Below, piece after piece: positions 35,730 to 43,844 of a DNA stretch of 64,000 nucleotides. The stretch is from NCBI GenBank assembly GCA_030609965.1, contig JAUWSQ010000007.1, positions 1-64,000 of the forward strand, written 5' to 3'. Both the position numbers and the translations under genes were made by a program. This DNA is from Candidatus Fermentibacterota bacterium. GTDB taxonomy: Bacteria > Fermentibacterota > Fermentibacteria > Fermentibacterales > JCC-6. The notes beneath the pieces are model-generated. The model was not told the origin of the DNA, searched no databases, and saw only the letters and a list, made by a program, of their open reading frames with translations. Position 1 is the first letter of the stretch. Each line of letters starts with the position of its first letter.

Positions 35730-36325
35730 GTATATAGATGTACGTCCATCCTTAAGTTGGATCCGTGAATTATTACCCAACCTCTATCTCAGGGACATCA
35801 TCCTTCCAGGGAACGTAGTCTGCACAAGGTTCGCAGACCAGCTCCAAGGGTTCGGGCGGAGGTCTGGGATCCTCCCAGAGATCAAGATGTTTTTGACATA
35901 GTCAAGCACCCTATGCAACCGGCAATGCTGGTGTCAGGATGCGCCTGATGACAAGCGGCTATTCGGAGACTACTTTCATCTGTCCTCCGCACTGTGGGCA
36001 CTTCAGGGCATCAATATCCCAGACTTTCTTGAGAAGTGCAGCCCACAGCTGTCTTCTGCGTCTGGAGTATGAGGAACGGTCTTCCAGGCAAGCTCCTCCG
36101 AGACCATGCCTTCCTCGAGAAGCATCCTGAAAACTAAAGCTGCAAAGAGCTCTTCAATAACCTTGAGATCCGCAGTACTGATCTCGGGCATGGGATACTG
36201 ACTGACCTGCCTGTCCCTGCAGGAGTCAGTGATCAGCGCGTGAACATGGGGGTTCCAGTTGGCCATGCCACCGGAAGGTCTGAGGCACAAGTATGCCGCC
36301 GGGAAAGACATCTTTAGCGCCTCTT
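35730..36325 (-). mobile_element. IS91-family transposase relic A
   Basis: Minus-strand remnant of a Y2 (rolling-circle) transposase. Encoded pieces: DVFPGGILVPQTF-like start, GGMANWNPHVHALITDSC, an internal deletion with frame change, DIDALKCPQCGGQMKVVSE, an in-frame TAG, PLVIRRIL, a short insertion, then KHLDLWEDPRPPPEPLE and PWKDDVPEIEVG stop (35773). About 45 bases past the stop still match relic C, so part of the element's terminal end is kept. The N-terminal zinc finger and most of the catalytic region are gone. Confidence 0.85.
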
Positions 36326-36344
36326 AATAGAGCCAGTGCAGATG

Positions 36345-36609
36345 CTCTTGAGGATGAAATGACGGTGGGAGAAATTGCTGAGGAAAATCATTATGCTGAT
36401 GCAATAATCGGGATTTACTGCGATTCGAGAGAGAGGGTATGGGGGTAAGAACAGGTACAGCGCCTTTTCCTCTGTTCAAGGTTTACACCACCCAGGGGGA
36501 ATTTATCTGCACAGCCAGTTGCCAATCCATTGCAGATCCACTGTTTGAGATGGATTTCCACATCAGCGGCGGGTACATTTACGGATGGAATACAGACCCC
36601 CGGGCATAA
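36345..36609 (+). pseudogene. 3' fragment of a 6-bladed beta-propeller gene
   Basis: Reads NHYADAIIGIYCDSRERVWG, a frameshift near 36445, then VRTGTAPFPLFKVYTTQG and FHISGGYIYGWNTDPRA stop. The order (last blade, RVWV-RxGT, FKVYTTQGEF, FHISGG) matches the ends of the propeller lipoproteins at 34343 and 45380. The stop codon lies in the loop of the hairpin 36596-36618, which suggests a fusion to foreign sequence at the 3' end. Confidence 0.65.
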
Positions 36610-36618
36610 CCCGGGGGT
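36596..36618 (-). terminator. Hairpin downstream of the 5S rRNA remnant
   Basis: Perfect 9-bp arms ACCCCCGGG/CCCGGGGGT around a 5-nt loop. It lies 17 bases past the 3' end of the 5S rRNA remnant on the same strand, the position of an rRNA operon terminator. No clear T-run follows. Confidence 0.6.
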
Positions 36619-36635
36619 TCCTGTTCAAGATTAAA

Positions 36636-36707
36636 GCCGGCAGTGTCCTACTCTCCTAGAAGGTGACCCATCGGCGCTGGAGGGCTTAACTTCCGTGTTC
36701 GGAATGG
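36636..36707 (-). pseudogene. Truncated 5S rRNA gene (3' part)
   Basis: About 72 nt matching the 3' two-thirds of bacterial 5S rRNA. Loop-C/helix III sequence CCATTCCGAACACGGAAGTT, AAGCCCTCCAGCGCCGATGG and GGAGAGTAGGACACTGCCGG are all recognisable. The first ~45 nt are missing, and the sequence switches to an FG-GAP gene fragment at about 36708. No 23S or 16S sequence is nearby. It cannot form a functional 5S rRNA. Confidence 0.88.
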
Positions 36708-37000
36708 TAACTTATATTACTCAGCCCGAGATAGAAGAGCTGGCTGGTTGTGGCTATCGTAATTGGAAATCCCGTAACAATGGTACCATCATGATGATAG
36801 GCAGCTGCATATGATACTGAACTTACATAGTGACCCATGATCATTTCCAGATCACCGTCATCATCCAGATCTGCGGACATCGGTGGACCGAACACGAGAT
36901 ATCCACTCCCGGGGGAGAAAAGGCCAATCGGATATCCCGCCTGTTCCGATCCGGTGGAAGTGAAAAGGTGAAGTCTGAACTCACCATCAAAGAGGGTCAC
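36708..37000 (-). pseudogene. FG-GAP repeat protein fragment
   Basis: About 95 codons: VTLFDGEFRLHLFTSTGSEQ, PPMSADLDDDGDLEMIMGHY and AAYHHDGTIVTGFPI. The DLDDDGDLE motif is an FG-GAP/dockerin-like calcium loop. The ORF runs straight into the 5S remnant at its 3' side and has no signal peptide or convincing start at its 5' side. It is an internal piece of a large exported repeat protein. Confidence 0.6.
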
Positions 37001-37192
37001 AGCAAAGAATTGATCTTTCGTCCGGGGAGCACCGGTTCGAGGATCTTGATCCTGATATCAGCAGCTTCTGGATTTCTGAGAGTACAGCTACCTACTACTC
37101 TAACCGCACACATATTTGACTTCATACGTAAACATCCGTATACATCACATAAGAATCATGGTGAGCCGTTCATGAATGTGGTTCCTGACCCC

Positions 37193-37566
37193 CTATATGC
37201 AAATAGGGCATCTGCCGGAGTTATGCAGCGGATATCGAGTTTCATGAAAGCTGTTTAAATGCTCAAGGCAGCCCAGGGCGTGGTTTGTTGTACATTGGTC
37301 CCAATTAATATCAACAACTGACTCGAAACTCTCTCTGGCTTTTTCTTCATTGCCCAGATTGAGATACCAGTCTCCCAAATGAAGCCTGGCATATGTTGTC
37401 CACTCACTTACCGGTCCCTCTACAATGAAAGCAGTGAATTCAGAAACAGCATCTTCATACCGTCCTTCTTCGTGAGCGATATTCCATATACGATTGTATC
37501 TGTTTTTGTCGGAGCTCATACAACCACTTAAAAGCAGGCTTAGTACAAGCAGTAAACGGAATACAT
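37193..37566 (-). CDS. Small TPR-like lipoprotein, frameshifted in its signal peptide
   Basis: From ATG 37519 the frame gives 108 aa with TPR-like helices (HEEGRYEDAVSEFTAFIVEGP, YARLHLGDWYLNLGNEEKARESFESVV). The same frame stays open upstream and encodes a lipoprotein signal, VFRLLLVLSLLLSGC, directly before MSSDKN. The only nearby ATG (about 37566) is out of frame with it by one base. The intact gene was probably a lipoprotein; either a 1-nt deletion broke it or a rare start is used. It follows the Kelch gene within a few bases. Confidence 0.6.
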
Positions 37567-37569
37567 GTC

Positions 37570-38841
37570 TTATTTCAGGTTCACTAATCTGCCCGTAAAT
37601 ACACTGGAGTCAATACTCAGACTGTAGTAGTAGACTCCTGGTGGAACAACATCACTGTTGTCATCTCTGCAATGCCAGAAGGCGCTGTGTTCGCCGACAT
37701 TCATCTCTCCATCAGTCAGATTCCTTATCATCCTTCCGGAACAGTCATAAATACGGATAATGACATGTGCTGGTTGCGAAAGGGAATAAGTGATCTGTGC
37801 GGAGTCATAAAAAGGATTGGGGGATATCCGAGGGATTTCAACTTCCGGTAGTGTCTGGGATCCAGGGGATGAAACTCCTACCGATGAAATGTGTGCATAG
37901 CGAACCGATTTCAGATTCCCGCTCCAGTTTGTGCCTCCGATAATGTACAGATAACCGTCATAGGAGCAATATCCGTGCCCTGACCGCACCTCCGGAATGT
38001 TGGGGAATGATGCCCATGGATCCAGAGGTCCCGACATCTGTATGCCGGCAGTACTTGCTGTGTTGTAATAAGAGGTTAGACACTGTCCGCCTGTTATGTA
38101 TACATTTCCATCCTCAATGCAGCAGCCATGGTATGCAGATACCGCTGGCAGCGGAGTTGTAGATGTCCAGCTGTCTATTGTCCCGTTCGGCTGTGTCTGA
38201 GCATACCATATATTGTTGTAGTAAGTTATTGGCATGCCGCTGTGTCCGCCGGTTATGTACACGTAATCATTGTTTGAGAAGCACCGAGATCCGTCGCGCG
38301 CAGCTGGTATACTCGTGGTTGATTCCCAGTTTCCAACTGTTCCATTGTCATTGATCTGAGCATATATGACTCCGGAACCATTGAATACATATATATATCC
38401 ATTACAGACAGCCAGACTGTAACCGCAGCGGGGTGAAGGTAATTCAGTCGTTGAAGTCCAGGAGCCAATTGAGCCATCCGCCTGTATTTCGGCGGACCAG
38501 ACATCAGCCCTGTAGCTGCCGCTTCCCCATCCGCCAAGGACAAATAGGTAGTTGTTATATACAAAACAGCCATGATACATACGGGGTCCTGGAAGGGTTG
38601 TAGTGGATAGCCATGGATCTGAAAGTGATCCATCTCCAAGTATTTCAGAATACCATACATTGTTATGAGCGATATAACTCTGTTCTCCACCAATGGTATA
38701 AACGTATCCGTTATGTGCACAGCAAGCTGTACACCATCGAGCATAAGGCAGATCAGCAGTTGATTGCCACTGAGCAGCAGAACTTCCTGCTAAAACAACT
38801 GACAGAAATAACCACAGAATAACTCTATTTATGTAACGCAT
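37570..38841 (-). CDS. Secreted Kelch-type beta-propeller protein with sorting domain
   Basis: 423 aa. Signal peptide at 1-23 (LWLFLSVVLAGSSAAQ). Six Kelch-like blades follow, each with a pattern like YHGCFVYNNYLFVLGGWG, YSLAVCNGYIYVFNGSG and SRCFSNNDYVYITGGHSG, separated by WTSTT(E/P)LP segments. The last ~80 residues (ISPNPFYDSAQITYSL, IRIYDCSGRMIRNL, VPPGVYYYSLS, GRLVNLK) are a Type IX-like sorting domain. Predicted extracellular or surface binding protein. The blades are unusually regular. Confidence 0.9.
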   Translation of the reverse strand: MRYINRVILWLFLSVVLAGSSAAQWQSTADLPYARWCTACCAHNGYVYTIGGEQSYIAHNNVWYSEILGDGSLSDPWLSTTTLPGPRMYHGCFVYNNYLFVLGGWGSGSYRADVWSAEIQADGSIGSWTSTTELPSPRCGYSLAVCNGYIYVFNGSGVIYAQINDNGTVGNWESTTSIPAARDGSRCFSNNDYVYITGGHSGMPITYYNNIWYAQTQPNGTIDSWTSTTPLPAVSAYHGCCIEDGNVYITGGQCLTSYYNTASTAGIQMSGPLDPWASFPNIPEVRSGHGYCSYDGYLYIIGGTNWSGNLKSVRYAHISSVGVSSPGSQTLPEVEIPRISPNPFYDSAQITYSLSQPAHVIIRIYDCSGRMIRNLTDGEMNVGEHSAFWHCRDDNSDVVPPGVYYYSLSIDSSVFTGRLVNLK

Positions 38842-38917
38842 CCAATCTCCTTCCGTAATAAGGCGATTGATTTATGTATTGCATTTGTCATGTACTTCCT
38901 TACCATACAGTAATTGG

Positions 38918-39790
38918 TTAAAGCACTTCTATTTTTCGTTCCTTAACAAGAACATCGATATCAATCTTCTTGATTGAGATCCCTTCTTCCCAATAAGAAT
39001 AGAAGGACTTTCTGTTAAAACTTCCCAATCCCCTGTCACGCAGGTAAATCGTACTGGATATGTATTTTCCAGTTCTAATCCCTCTCAATCCAATAGCTAT
39101 GTGCTCGCCATCAAAAAGCGCCTGTTTGCAGGGTATGTTCTCGATAACGCGTATGTCGTAGTTATCGTATTCAAACAGTTTCATGTTCAACTCATCAATC
39201 ATACCTGTATTCAAATCGCTTAAACCGATAATAATTTTAATCTGTACATCTTTCCGAAGTGCATTTTCCATGAGCCTGTCAGATTCACTATTTAGATGGT
39301 CCGCCAGCTCTTTATCTTTCTTACTCAGTTTTACTGCAACACTTTCACCAGCAGAGCTGATCAGTATCTCTTCTTTAGCAAGTTTAACAAGACTATTGAA
39401 TTTCTTGAGGACGAGTATTGGATCACTCATTACCTTCACGTAGTCGACCATATCGTTGGCATCATGAGGGTTATCGTACAACTTATTCAGCTTTTCAAAT
39501 ACTTCGGTGATTCCGGAATTTACCAGTGAAAGCCTTTTCTTGGCTTTTTCCATCAGCATAGTCGGATCAACTGGTTCGTATATCTTCTGAGTAGATTGCA
39601 GTAAAATGCATGCGCCCTTTTTTTCAAGTGATGTCAGCAGGTCATATACTTTAGTCCTTTTCAGACCTGAGATTTTCGCTACCTCTGATGGGGAACAGTT
39701 CTTCTTTTTTAGTAATGCCAGATATACCTTAACCTCACCAGGTACTAAATCGATATAACTGAATATTTCATTCATTTGATCGGAATTCAC
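38918..39790 (-). CDS. TrmB-family transcriptional regulator
   Basis: 290 aa. N-terminal winged helix of the TrmB type (residues 10-75: LVPGEVKVYLALLKKKNCSPSEVAKISGLKRTKVYDLLTSLEKKG), a coiled-coil linker (MLMEKAKKRLSLVNSGITEVFEKL), then a C-terminal effector domain with PLD-like character (VKVMSDPILVLKKFNSLVKLAKEEILISSAG). TrmB regulators are common in archaea and rarer in bacteria; many sense sugars. An inverted repeat lies just upstream. The possible target is the neighbouring Kelch/lipoprotein pair, also on the minus strand. Confidence 0.87.
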   Translation of the reverse strand: MNSDQMNEIFSYIDLVPGEVKVYLALLKKKNCSPSEVAKISGLKRTKVYDLLTSLEKKGACILLQSTQKIYEPVDPTMLMEKAKKRLSLVNSGITEVFEKLNKLYDNPHDANDMVDYVKVMSDPILVLKKFNSLVKLAKEEILISSAGESVAVKLSKKDKELADHLNSESDRLMENALRKDVQIKIIIGLSDLNTGMIDELNMKLFEYDNYDIRVIENIPCKQALFDGEHIAIGLRGIRTGKYISSTIYLRDRGLGSFNRKSFYSYWEEGISIKKIDIDVLVKERKIEVL

Positions 39791-39814
39791 TGATTCTCCT
39801 GACTATTTACAATG

Positions 39815-39835
39815 TTGTCCCCCGTGGGACGACAA
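39815..39835 (-). promoter_or_regulatory. Inverted repeat upstream of the TrmB-type gene
   Basis: TTGTCCC-CCGT-GGGACgACAA, an interrupted palindrome 25-45 bases ahead of the ATG at 39790. Position and symmetry fit an autoregulatory operator. Confidence 0.45.
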
Positions 39836-39916
39836 TGCTTTTAGTTTATTCAGATGTCAAGTCCCGGACGAATGTTCGGGACCTGGTGAAGAATGAGGAG
39901 CGGGGAAGATTCTATT

Positions 39917-40245
39917 CTATTTTTGTACGGTACACATTCTTGTTTCAGTGGTACTTCCAGCAGTAATACGATAGAAGTAAATGCCGGAACACATTTCACC
40001 TGTATTCCACAGAACTGAATGATTACCTTCCTGCTGTGTTTCTCCATTCACGAGAGTTTCTAAAAGTCTGCCATCTATGTTGTAGATGCTCATTGAAACG
40101 ACTCCTGTTATCGCCAGTGCATAAGTAATAGCTGTATAAAGACTTACAGGATTAGGACTGTTCTGATTGAGGATCACATCTGTAATCACTCCTGATGATG
40201 ACTGTTCTTCTATGGAAGTGGTTGTCATTTCCCGTGACAGTATGA
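39917..40245 (-). pseudogene. 3' fragment encoding a C-terminal sorting domain
   Basis: About 105 codons ending at a normal stop: DVILNQNSPNPVSLYTAITYA, VSMSIYNIDGRLLETLVNGE, HSVLWNTGEMCSGIYFYRIT and a MCTVQK end. This is a complete Type IX-like sorting domain without passenger or signal peptide. Upstream it joins, near 40250-40265, the antisense strand of IS91 relic B. Confidence 0.78.
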
Positions 40246-40264
40246 AGAAATCAGCACAAACAAT

Positions 40265-40865
40265 AGGACAAATACATGGTGTTGAAAAGCTCTTTGCCGG
40301 TCTTGTTTTCAGGATGCTGCTCAAAGAGAACATGATCTCGAAGGAACTGGTGGATAACATGCGGAACTGGAAGCACAGCGGCTTTAGTGTTCACCGTGGC
40401 AAGCCCATAAATGCTGATGATCCAGACGGTCGTAAGGTCCTGAGCGAATACATCTCAAGGGCACCATTCTCCCTTGAGAGGATGAGCTTCAACGAGGGAT
40501 CAAAGACAGTGGTATGCAAAGGTGAGCATTTTCACCCCACTCTTGCCAGAAACTTCGATGTTGCAGGTCCCCTTGAGTGGATAGCCCGCATAACATCCCA
40601 CATCCCAAAGAAGGGAGCGAAGCAGGTCATCTACTACGGGGCTTACAGCCAGGCATGGAGGGGAAGAGAGCGCCGCAGAAAACAGATGTGGGCTGCACTT
40701 CTCAAGGAAGTCTGGGATGTTGATGCCCTGAAATGCCCGAAGTGCGGCGGTCGTATGAAAGTCATCTCCTTCATCGAACAGCCCTCGGTCATCAGGCGCA
40801 TCCTTAAACACCTTGATCTCTGGGAAGATTCCAATTTGCAATCGTATCGTCGTTGCGGAGGGTAA
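40265..40865 (+). mobile_element. IS91-family transposase relic B
   Basis: Plus-strand C-terminal two-thirds of the Y2 transposase in one open frame: VEKLFAGLVFRMLLKENMISK, ...HSGFSVHRGKPINADD, REYISR-like EYISRAPFSLERM, FHPTLARNFDVAGPLEWIARITSHIP, QVIYYGAYSQAWRGRERRRKQ, DVDALKCPKCGGRMKVISFIE and HLDLWED. It contains the segment that relics A and C have lost. The 5' end (zinc finger and WNPHxH part) and the last ~35 codons are absent. Confidence 0.85.
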
Positions 40866-40892
40866 AGAACAGATTCAGGCGGCATTATCTAT

Positions 40893-41023
40893 TTGAACTG
40901 GGCGAATCAGGTTTACGAATGTTTGAACTGTTTCGGGAACCGATTCTGGTTGATGATAATACATTTTCCCTATATCTTTCAGGCGCAGGTAAATTCCTAA
41001 TAACCAGTGATTGGGGTATGTAA
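40893..41023 (+). pseudogene. 3' fragment of a propeller-type lipoprotein gene
   Basis: About 43 codons, LFELGESGLRMFELFREPIL then NTFSLYLSGAGKFLITSDWGM stop, similar in layout to the ends of the 6-bladed propellers here. Its TAA overlaps the ATG of the next gene (TAATG), so the lost gene and the next one were once an operon with coupled translation. Confidence 0.5.
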
Positions 41024-41550
41024 TGCAGTCAGCTGTGTTTTTTTCGCTTCTCTCGGTTCTTCTGGCATATTCTGGCGTTTATCACAGCGGTAACTCGTCT
41101 ATGCAACAGGACGGTGACAGCATCGATAACAATCTGATATTCAAGAATGAGTATGGGCAAGAAATACAGATGCCAACTGACTATACAGTATACTATGGGA
41201 TCTGTGATCCCGGCTATATTGATGAGTATGCACTGAAGATCATCTTCCATGAACCATCCGATAAGGAATCGCTTTGGAGGCTGGTCCTCATGATAGACGA
41301 CATTGCTGTCGACACCACGTATTCGTTCCCGAATGATGGATCGCTTTTCACGATGTTCATATTCGATGCTGGTTTTTCAAACGAACTCGCAAGCAACACG
41401 ACTGTATCGTCAGGGATCATCACCATTGACACCCTTGACTGCGATTCGCCGATCAGAGTTTCCTTTACGATCAACGCATCGATTGGAAGTGAGTTCTGGG
41501 ACGGCCCCCCGGTGCACGTCAGCGGGGATTTTAGCTGTACGCTTTACTAA
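41023..41550 (+). CDS. Secreted protein of unknown function
   Basis: 175 aa from ATG 41023. Signal peptide (MQSAVFFSLLSVLLAYSGVYHS). The mature part is acidic, rich in Asp, Ser and Thr and likely all-beta (LIFKNEYGQEIQMPTDYTVYYG, ITIDTLDCDSPIRVSFTINAS). It has two or three Cys and no recognised domain. The start overlaps the stop of a truncated propeller gene, which may have removed the gene's original promoter. Confidence 0.6.
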   Translation: MQSAVFFSLLSVLLAYSGVYHSGNSSMQQDGDSIDNNLIFKNEYGQEIQMPTDYTVYYGICDPGYIDEYALKIIFHEPSDKESLWRLVLMIDDIAVDTTYSFPNDGSLFTMFIFDAGFSNELASNTTVSSGIITIDTLDCDSPIRVSFTINASIGSEFWDGPPVHVSGDFSCTLY

Positions 41551-41834
41551 ATCCGGTTCCTTAATCGTCGACAGACTGCCGCATTATTCGTATTGCCTCA
41601 CTGAATAATGTTATACGGACGAGAATGTTTCTGGACAAAGGGGAGAAGGTCCCAGTCAGTTCAACAGTCCTGATTATACAGGATAGATAAGGAGTGACGA
41701 TATTTAGAGCAAGCACATTTGTCTGTCCAATATCAGGATATCAGGAATGATTACCGTATATGTAAATTTAGAACTCATTGAAGGCAATACTTCATTTCAA
41801 CAAGAAACTATACAGGAGGCTGACATCATTAATC

Positions 41835-42596
41835 ATGGAACTTAAATATCTTCCGCATGAACAACTTGAACCCTATTTGCGTGTCGCTGACTTATTGACA
41901 CTATTCCCTCGCTATGTGTGCCAACAAATTCCTCAGGCGATATCGCCCGCGATCGTTCATGAGGCTCATATTGTAGGTACTGTGATTACCGGAAGAGACT
42001 GTGGACTCCCAAATATCTTCTCGTTCTGGTTATGGGCGAACAATCGTCAGGGAGCTCATACATTACTGAATCACCTGAAACAGCAGCATGGCGATGATGT
42101 GTGTCTCAACTTTCCGCTTCAGTATGCTGATTTAGTGTCCCAACTGTTTCCGACTCGACCCCTGACACGAGATCATCTCTATATTCTTCTTCCCTCACAG
42201 TTTCGCGCTCAGGATTCGCCCTATCCTGTTGTACCAATAACTCCAACCTCTATGGAGCATCTCAATCTTCCTGATGACATTGCTGCCAGAATTGGCGATA
42301 AGGAGACCCTCTCTGCCGGAATGCCGCTCTATGGGATGATCCATGACTACACTGTGATTGCTCTTGGTGAAGCGATTGCTGATATAGGGACGAGTGCCGC
42401 CATTCAACAAGTGTATACGATAGAAGCGTATCGAGGACGTGGGCTTGGGAGTGCGATGGTGAGTTCAATTGCTCAGACACTGATAGAGCAGAAGAAAATC
42501 CCGCTGTATTGGGTAGCGGAACAGAATACGGCATCCATTCGTGTCACCCAGAAGCTTGGTTTTGAATTACTTATTCGGTTAGGATGCCTTGACTGA
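41835..42596 (+). CDS. GNAT-family N-acetyltransferase
   Basis: 253 aa from ATG 41835. The C-terminal GNAT core is clear: QQVYTIEAYRGRGLGSAMVSSIAQTLIEQKKIPLYWVAEQNTASIRVTQKLGF, including the acetyl-CoA loop RGRGLGSA and the NxAS(I)xxxxKLGF motif. The N-terminal ~120 residues are a divergent GNAT-like half. The protein substrate is unknown. Base composition and the QxxH-rich N-terminus look unlike the neighbours, and it stands alone between relics, so recent transfer is likely. Confidence 0.85.
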   Translation: MELKYLPHEQLEPYLRVADLLTLFPRYVCQQIPQAISPAIVHEAHIVGTVITGRDCGLPNIFSFWLWANNRQGAHTLLNHLKQQHGDDVCLNFPLQYADLVSQLFPTRPLTRDHLYILLPSQFRAQDSPYPVVPITPTSMEHLNLPDDIAARIGDKETLSAGMPLYGMIHDYTVIALGEAIADIGTSAAIQQVYTIEAYRGRGLGSAMVSSIAQTLIEQKKIPLYWVAEQNTASIRVTQKLGFELLIRLGCLD

Positions 42597-42788
42597 GGCG
42601 ATTGATGTCATGATGCCTTACACAGGAGAAAGGTCACGAAAGGTGTTCAATCTGCTGCAACCGACCTTTGTCCGCGTGCCATTTTTGAGAATAGTCCCTG
42701 TTCAAGGGATATTGCCTTCAGTCAGATTGTTGCCAGCGTCAGGTCGGGCAAAGGCGGCTGAGCAGGGTCGTTAGCAGGTGAAAGAAAT

Positions 42789-42983
42789 ATGATTGACGAT
42801 GTAAACGATATTATCGAGATGTACGATGCGGATTCGGCTGATGAGAATCAGCGACTGACGCGCCATCAACTCGAGAAAGATATTACATGTTGCTACTTAC
42901 GAGATTACCTGCCCTTACATGGATCAATCTTGGAAATTGGAACTGCAACCGGCAGATACACGATTGAACTAACCAAAATGTGA
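42789..42983 (+). pseudogene. 5' fragment of a SAM-dependent methyltransferase gene
   Basis: 64 codons from an ATG with AAAGAAAT upstream: LEKDITCCYLRDYLPLHGSILEIG then TATGRYTIELTKM stop. ILEIGTATGRYTIEL is methyltransferase motif I. Family members continue for another ~150 residues; here a TGA ends the frame and no continuation is seen in any frame. Together with the GNAT gene it may be one foreign segment. Confidence 0.6.
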
Positions 42984-43064
42984 TACGCCGTCACAATTAT
43001 GTCTTCTCACTATTATACCTTCTGGTATAGGATAATCTAGGAAACCTGATTTACCGCCCCATCT

Positions 43065-43135
43065 GAAACAATCAGTCGGACATCCCGGACAGAAGCCACG
43101 GCACTTGCAGGAGAAGAACTGCTTGTTAGATAAAT
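43065..43135 (-). mobile_element. IS91-family transposase relic D (zinc-finger piece)
   Basis: About 23 codons, KQFFSCKCRGFCPGC followed by unrelated sequence. It matches the N-terminal zinc-binding domain of relic C (PFSCKCRGFCPSC). It adjoins the 3' end of the secreted protein gene at 43139. Confidence 0.6.
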
Positions 43136-43138
43136 AGT

Positions 43139-43738
43139 TTAATCTTCAATTTCGTTCGTAATACAACTCTTTATTTCAGCCCAGGTTCTGCGCTCCAGCG
43201 ATGTTCCGCCGCTATCGGTAATGTAAAGGCTTTCTATATCCCAGGTCATTGAGGCAAATGCACCATAACTGGAGCTGGCATTGGAATAAAATTTCAGGTA
43301 GAATTTCTCCCCACCTGCGATCGGTACTTCGACTTGCGCGGTTCGGCTGCCGAAGATTGACTGATCGAAACCCCAGCTGTGGCTGTCGAACTCTATCGTA
43401 TACGTGGTTCCTGAAAGAGATATCAGTCTGAACCATATAAAGCAGTTTGATTCACCGGTGGTAGACCAGCCTGACCATGACCAGTTATCCGTAATGCACA
43501 CGATTATCATATTAAGCGAATCCGGTACAGTAAGAGTATCGGAGAACATCTGAGCCGTTTGGGAAACTGAGTAGGGTCCCGATGTTAATGCTGATACGTA
43601 CGAATGAGCTCCAGCTGCGGTGAAATCCCAGTATTCGTTTGCTGTCCATCCTGATGGGAGTTCAGTCATATCCCAGTTCCAGATCGTTTCAGCAGCACAG
43701 ATACCTGTCAGAAGTAGAAATACTAAAGTAACCTTCAT
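43139..43738 (-). CDS. Secreted protein with TWxxIK C-terminal motif
   Basis: 199 aa from ATG 43738 (AAGGA upstream). Signal peptide (VTLVFLLLTGICAA). Aromatic-rich mature part, likely a jelly-roll or concanavalin-like beta-sandwich (IWNWDMTELPSGWT, IVCITDNWSWSGWS, EVPIAGGEKFYLKFYSN). It ends RRTWAEIKSCITNEIED; the same TW-[AG]-[DE]-IKS pattern ends the secreted protein at 60652-61596. Function unknown. Confidence 0.72.
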   Translation of the reverse strand: MKVTLVFLLLTGICAAETIWNWDMTELPSGWTANEYWDFTAAGAHSYVSALTSGPYSVSQTAQMFSDTLTVPDSLNMIIVCITDNWSWSGWSTTGESNCFIWFRLISLSGTTYTIEFDSHSWGFDQSIFGSRTAQVEVPIAGGEKFYLKFYSNASSSYGAFASMTWDIESLYITDSGGTSLERRTWAEIKSCITNEIED

Positions 43739-43844
43739 ATTTATCACATCCTTCACCTAACGCTAGGAAAGTGGATTTCATTCCATGCCGCAATTTGCTC
43801 TCTACATGCTGATTTTTCCCCCCGCACCTCACTTTCAGCGCCTG

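Noticed and set aside
36636-36707. Intact 5S rRNA gene
   Set aside because: The first ~45 nt are missing and replaced by protein-coding-like sequence.
37180-37200. Another REP half-site (CCTGACCCCC)
   Set aside because: Only a short match without palindrome; could be chance.
42589-42774. 61-codon ORF after the GNAT gene (MTEAIDVMMPYTGERS...)
   Set aside because: It overlaps the GNAT stop, has no ribosome site and no recognisable motif. I left it unannotated.
42720-42790. Possible integron attC site after the GNAT gene (GTTAGCA present)
   Set aside because: The bases do not fit the GTTRRRY core, and no matching inverse core or integrase is seen.
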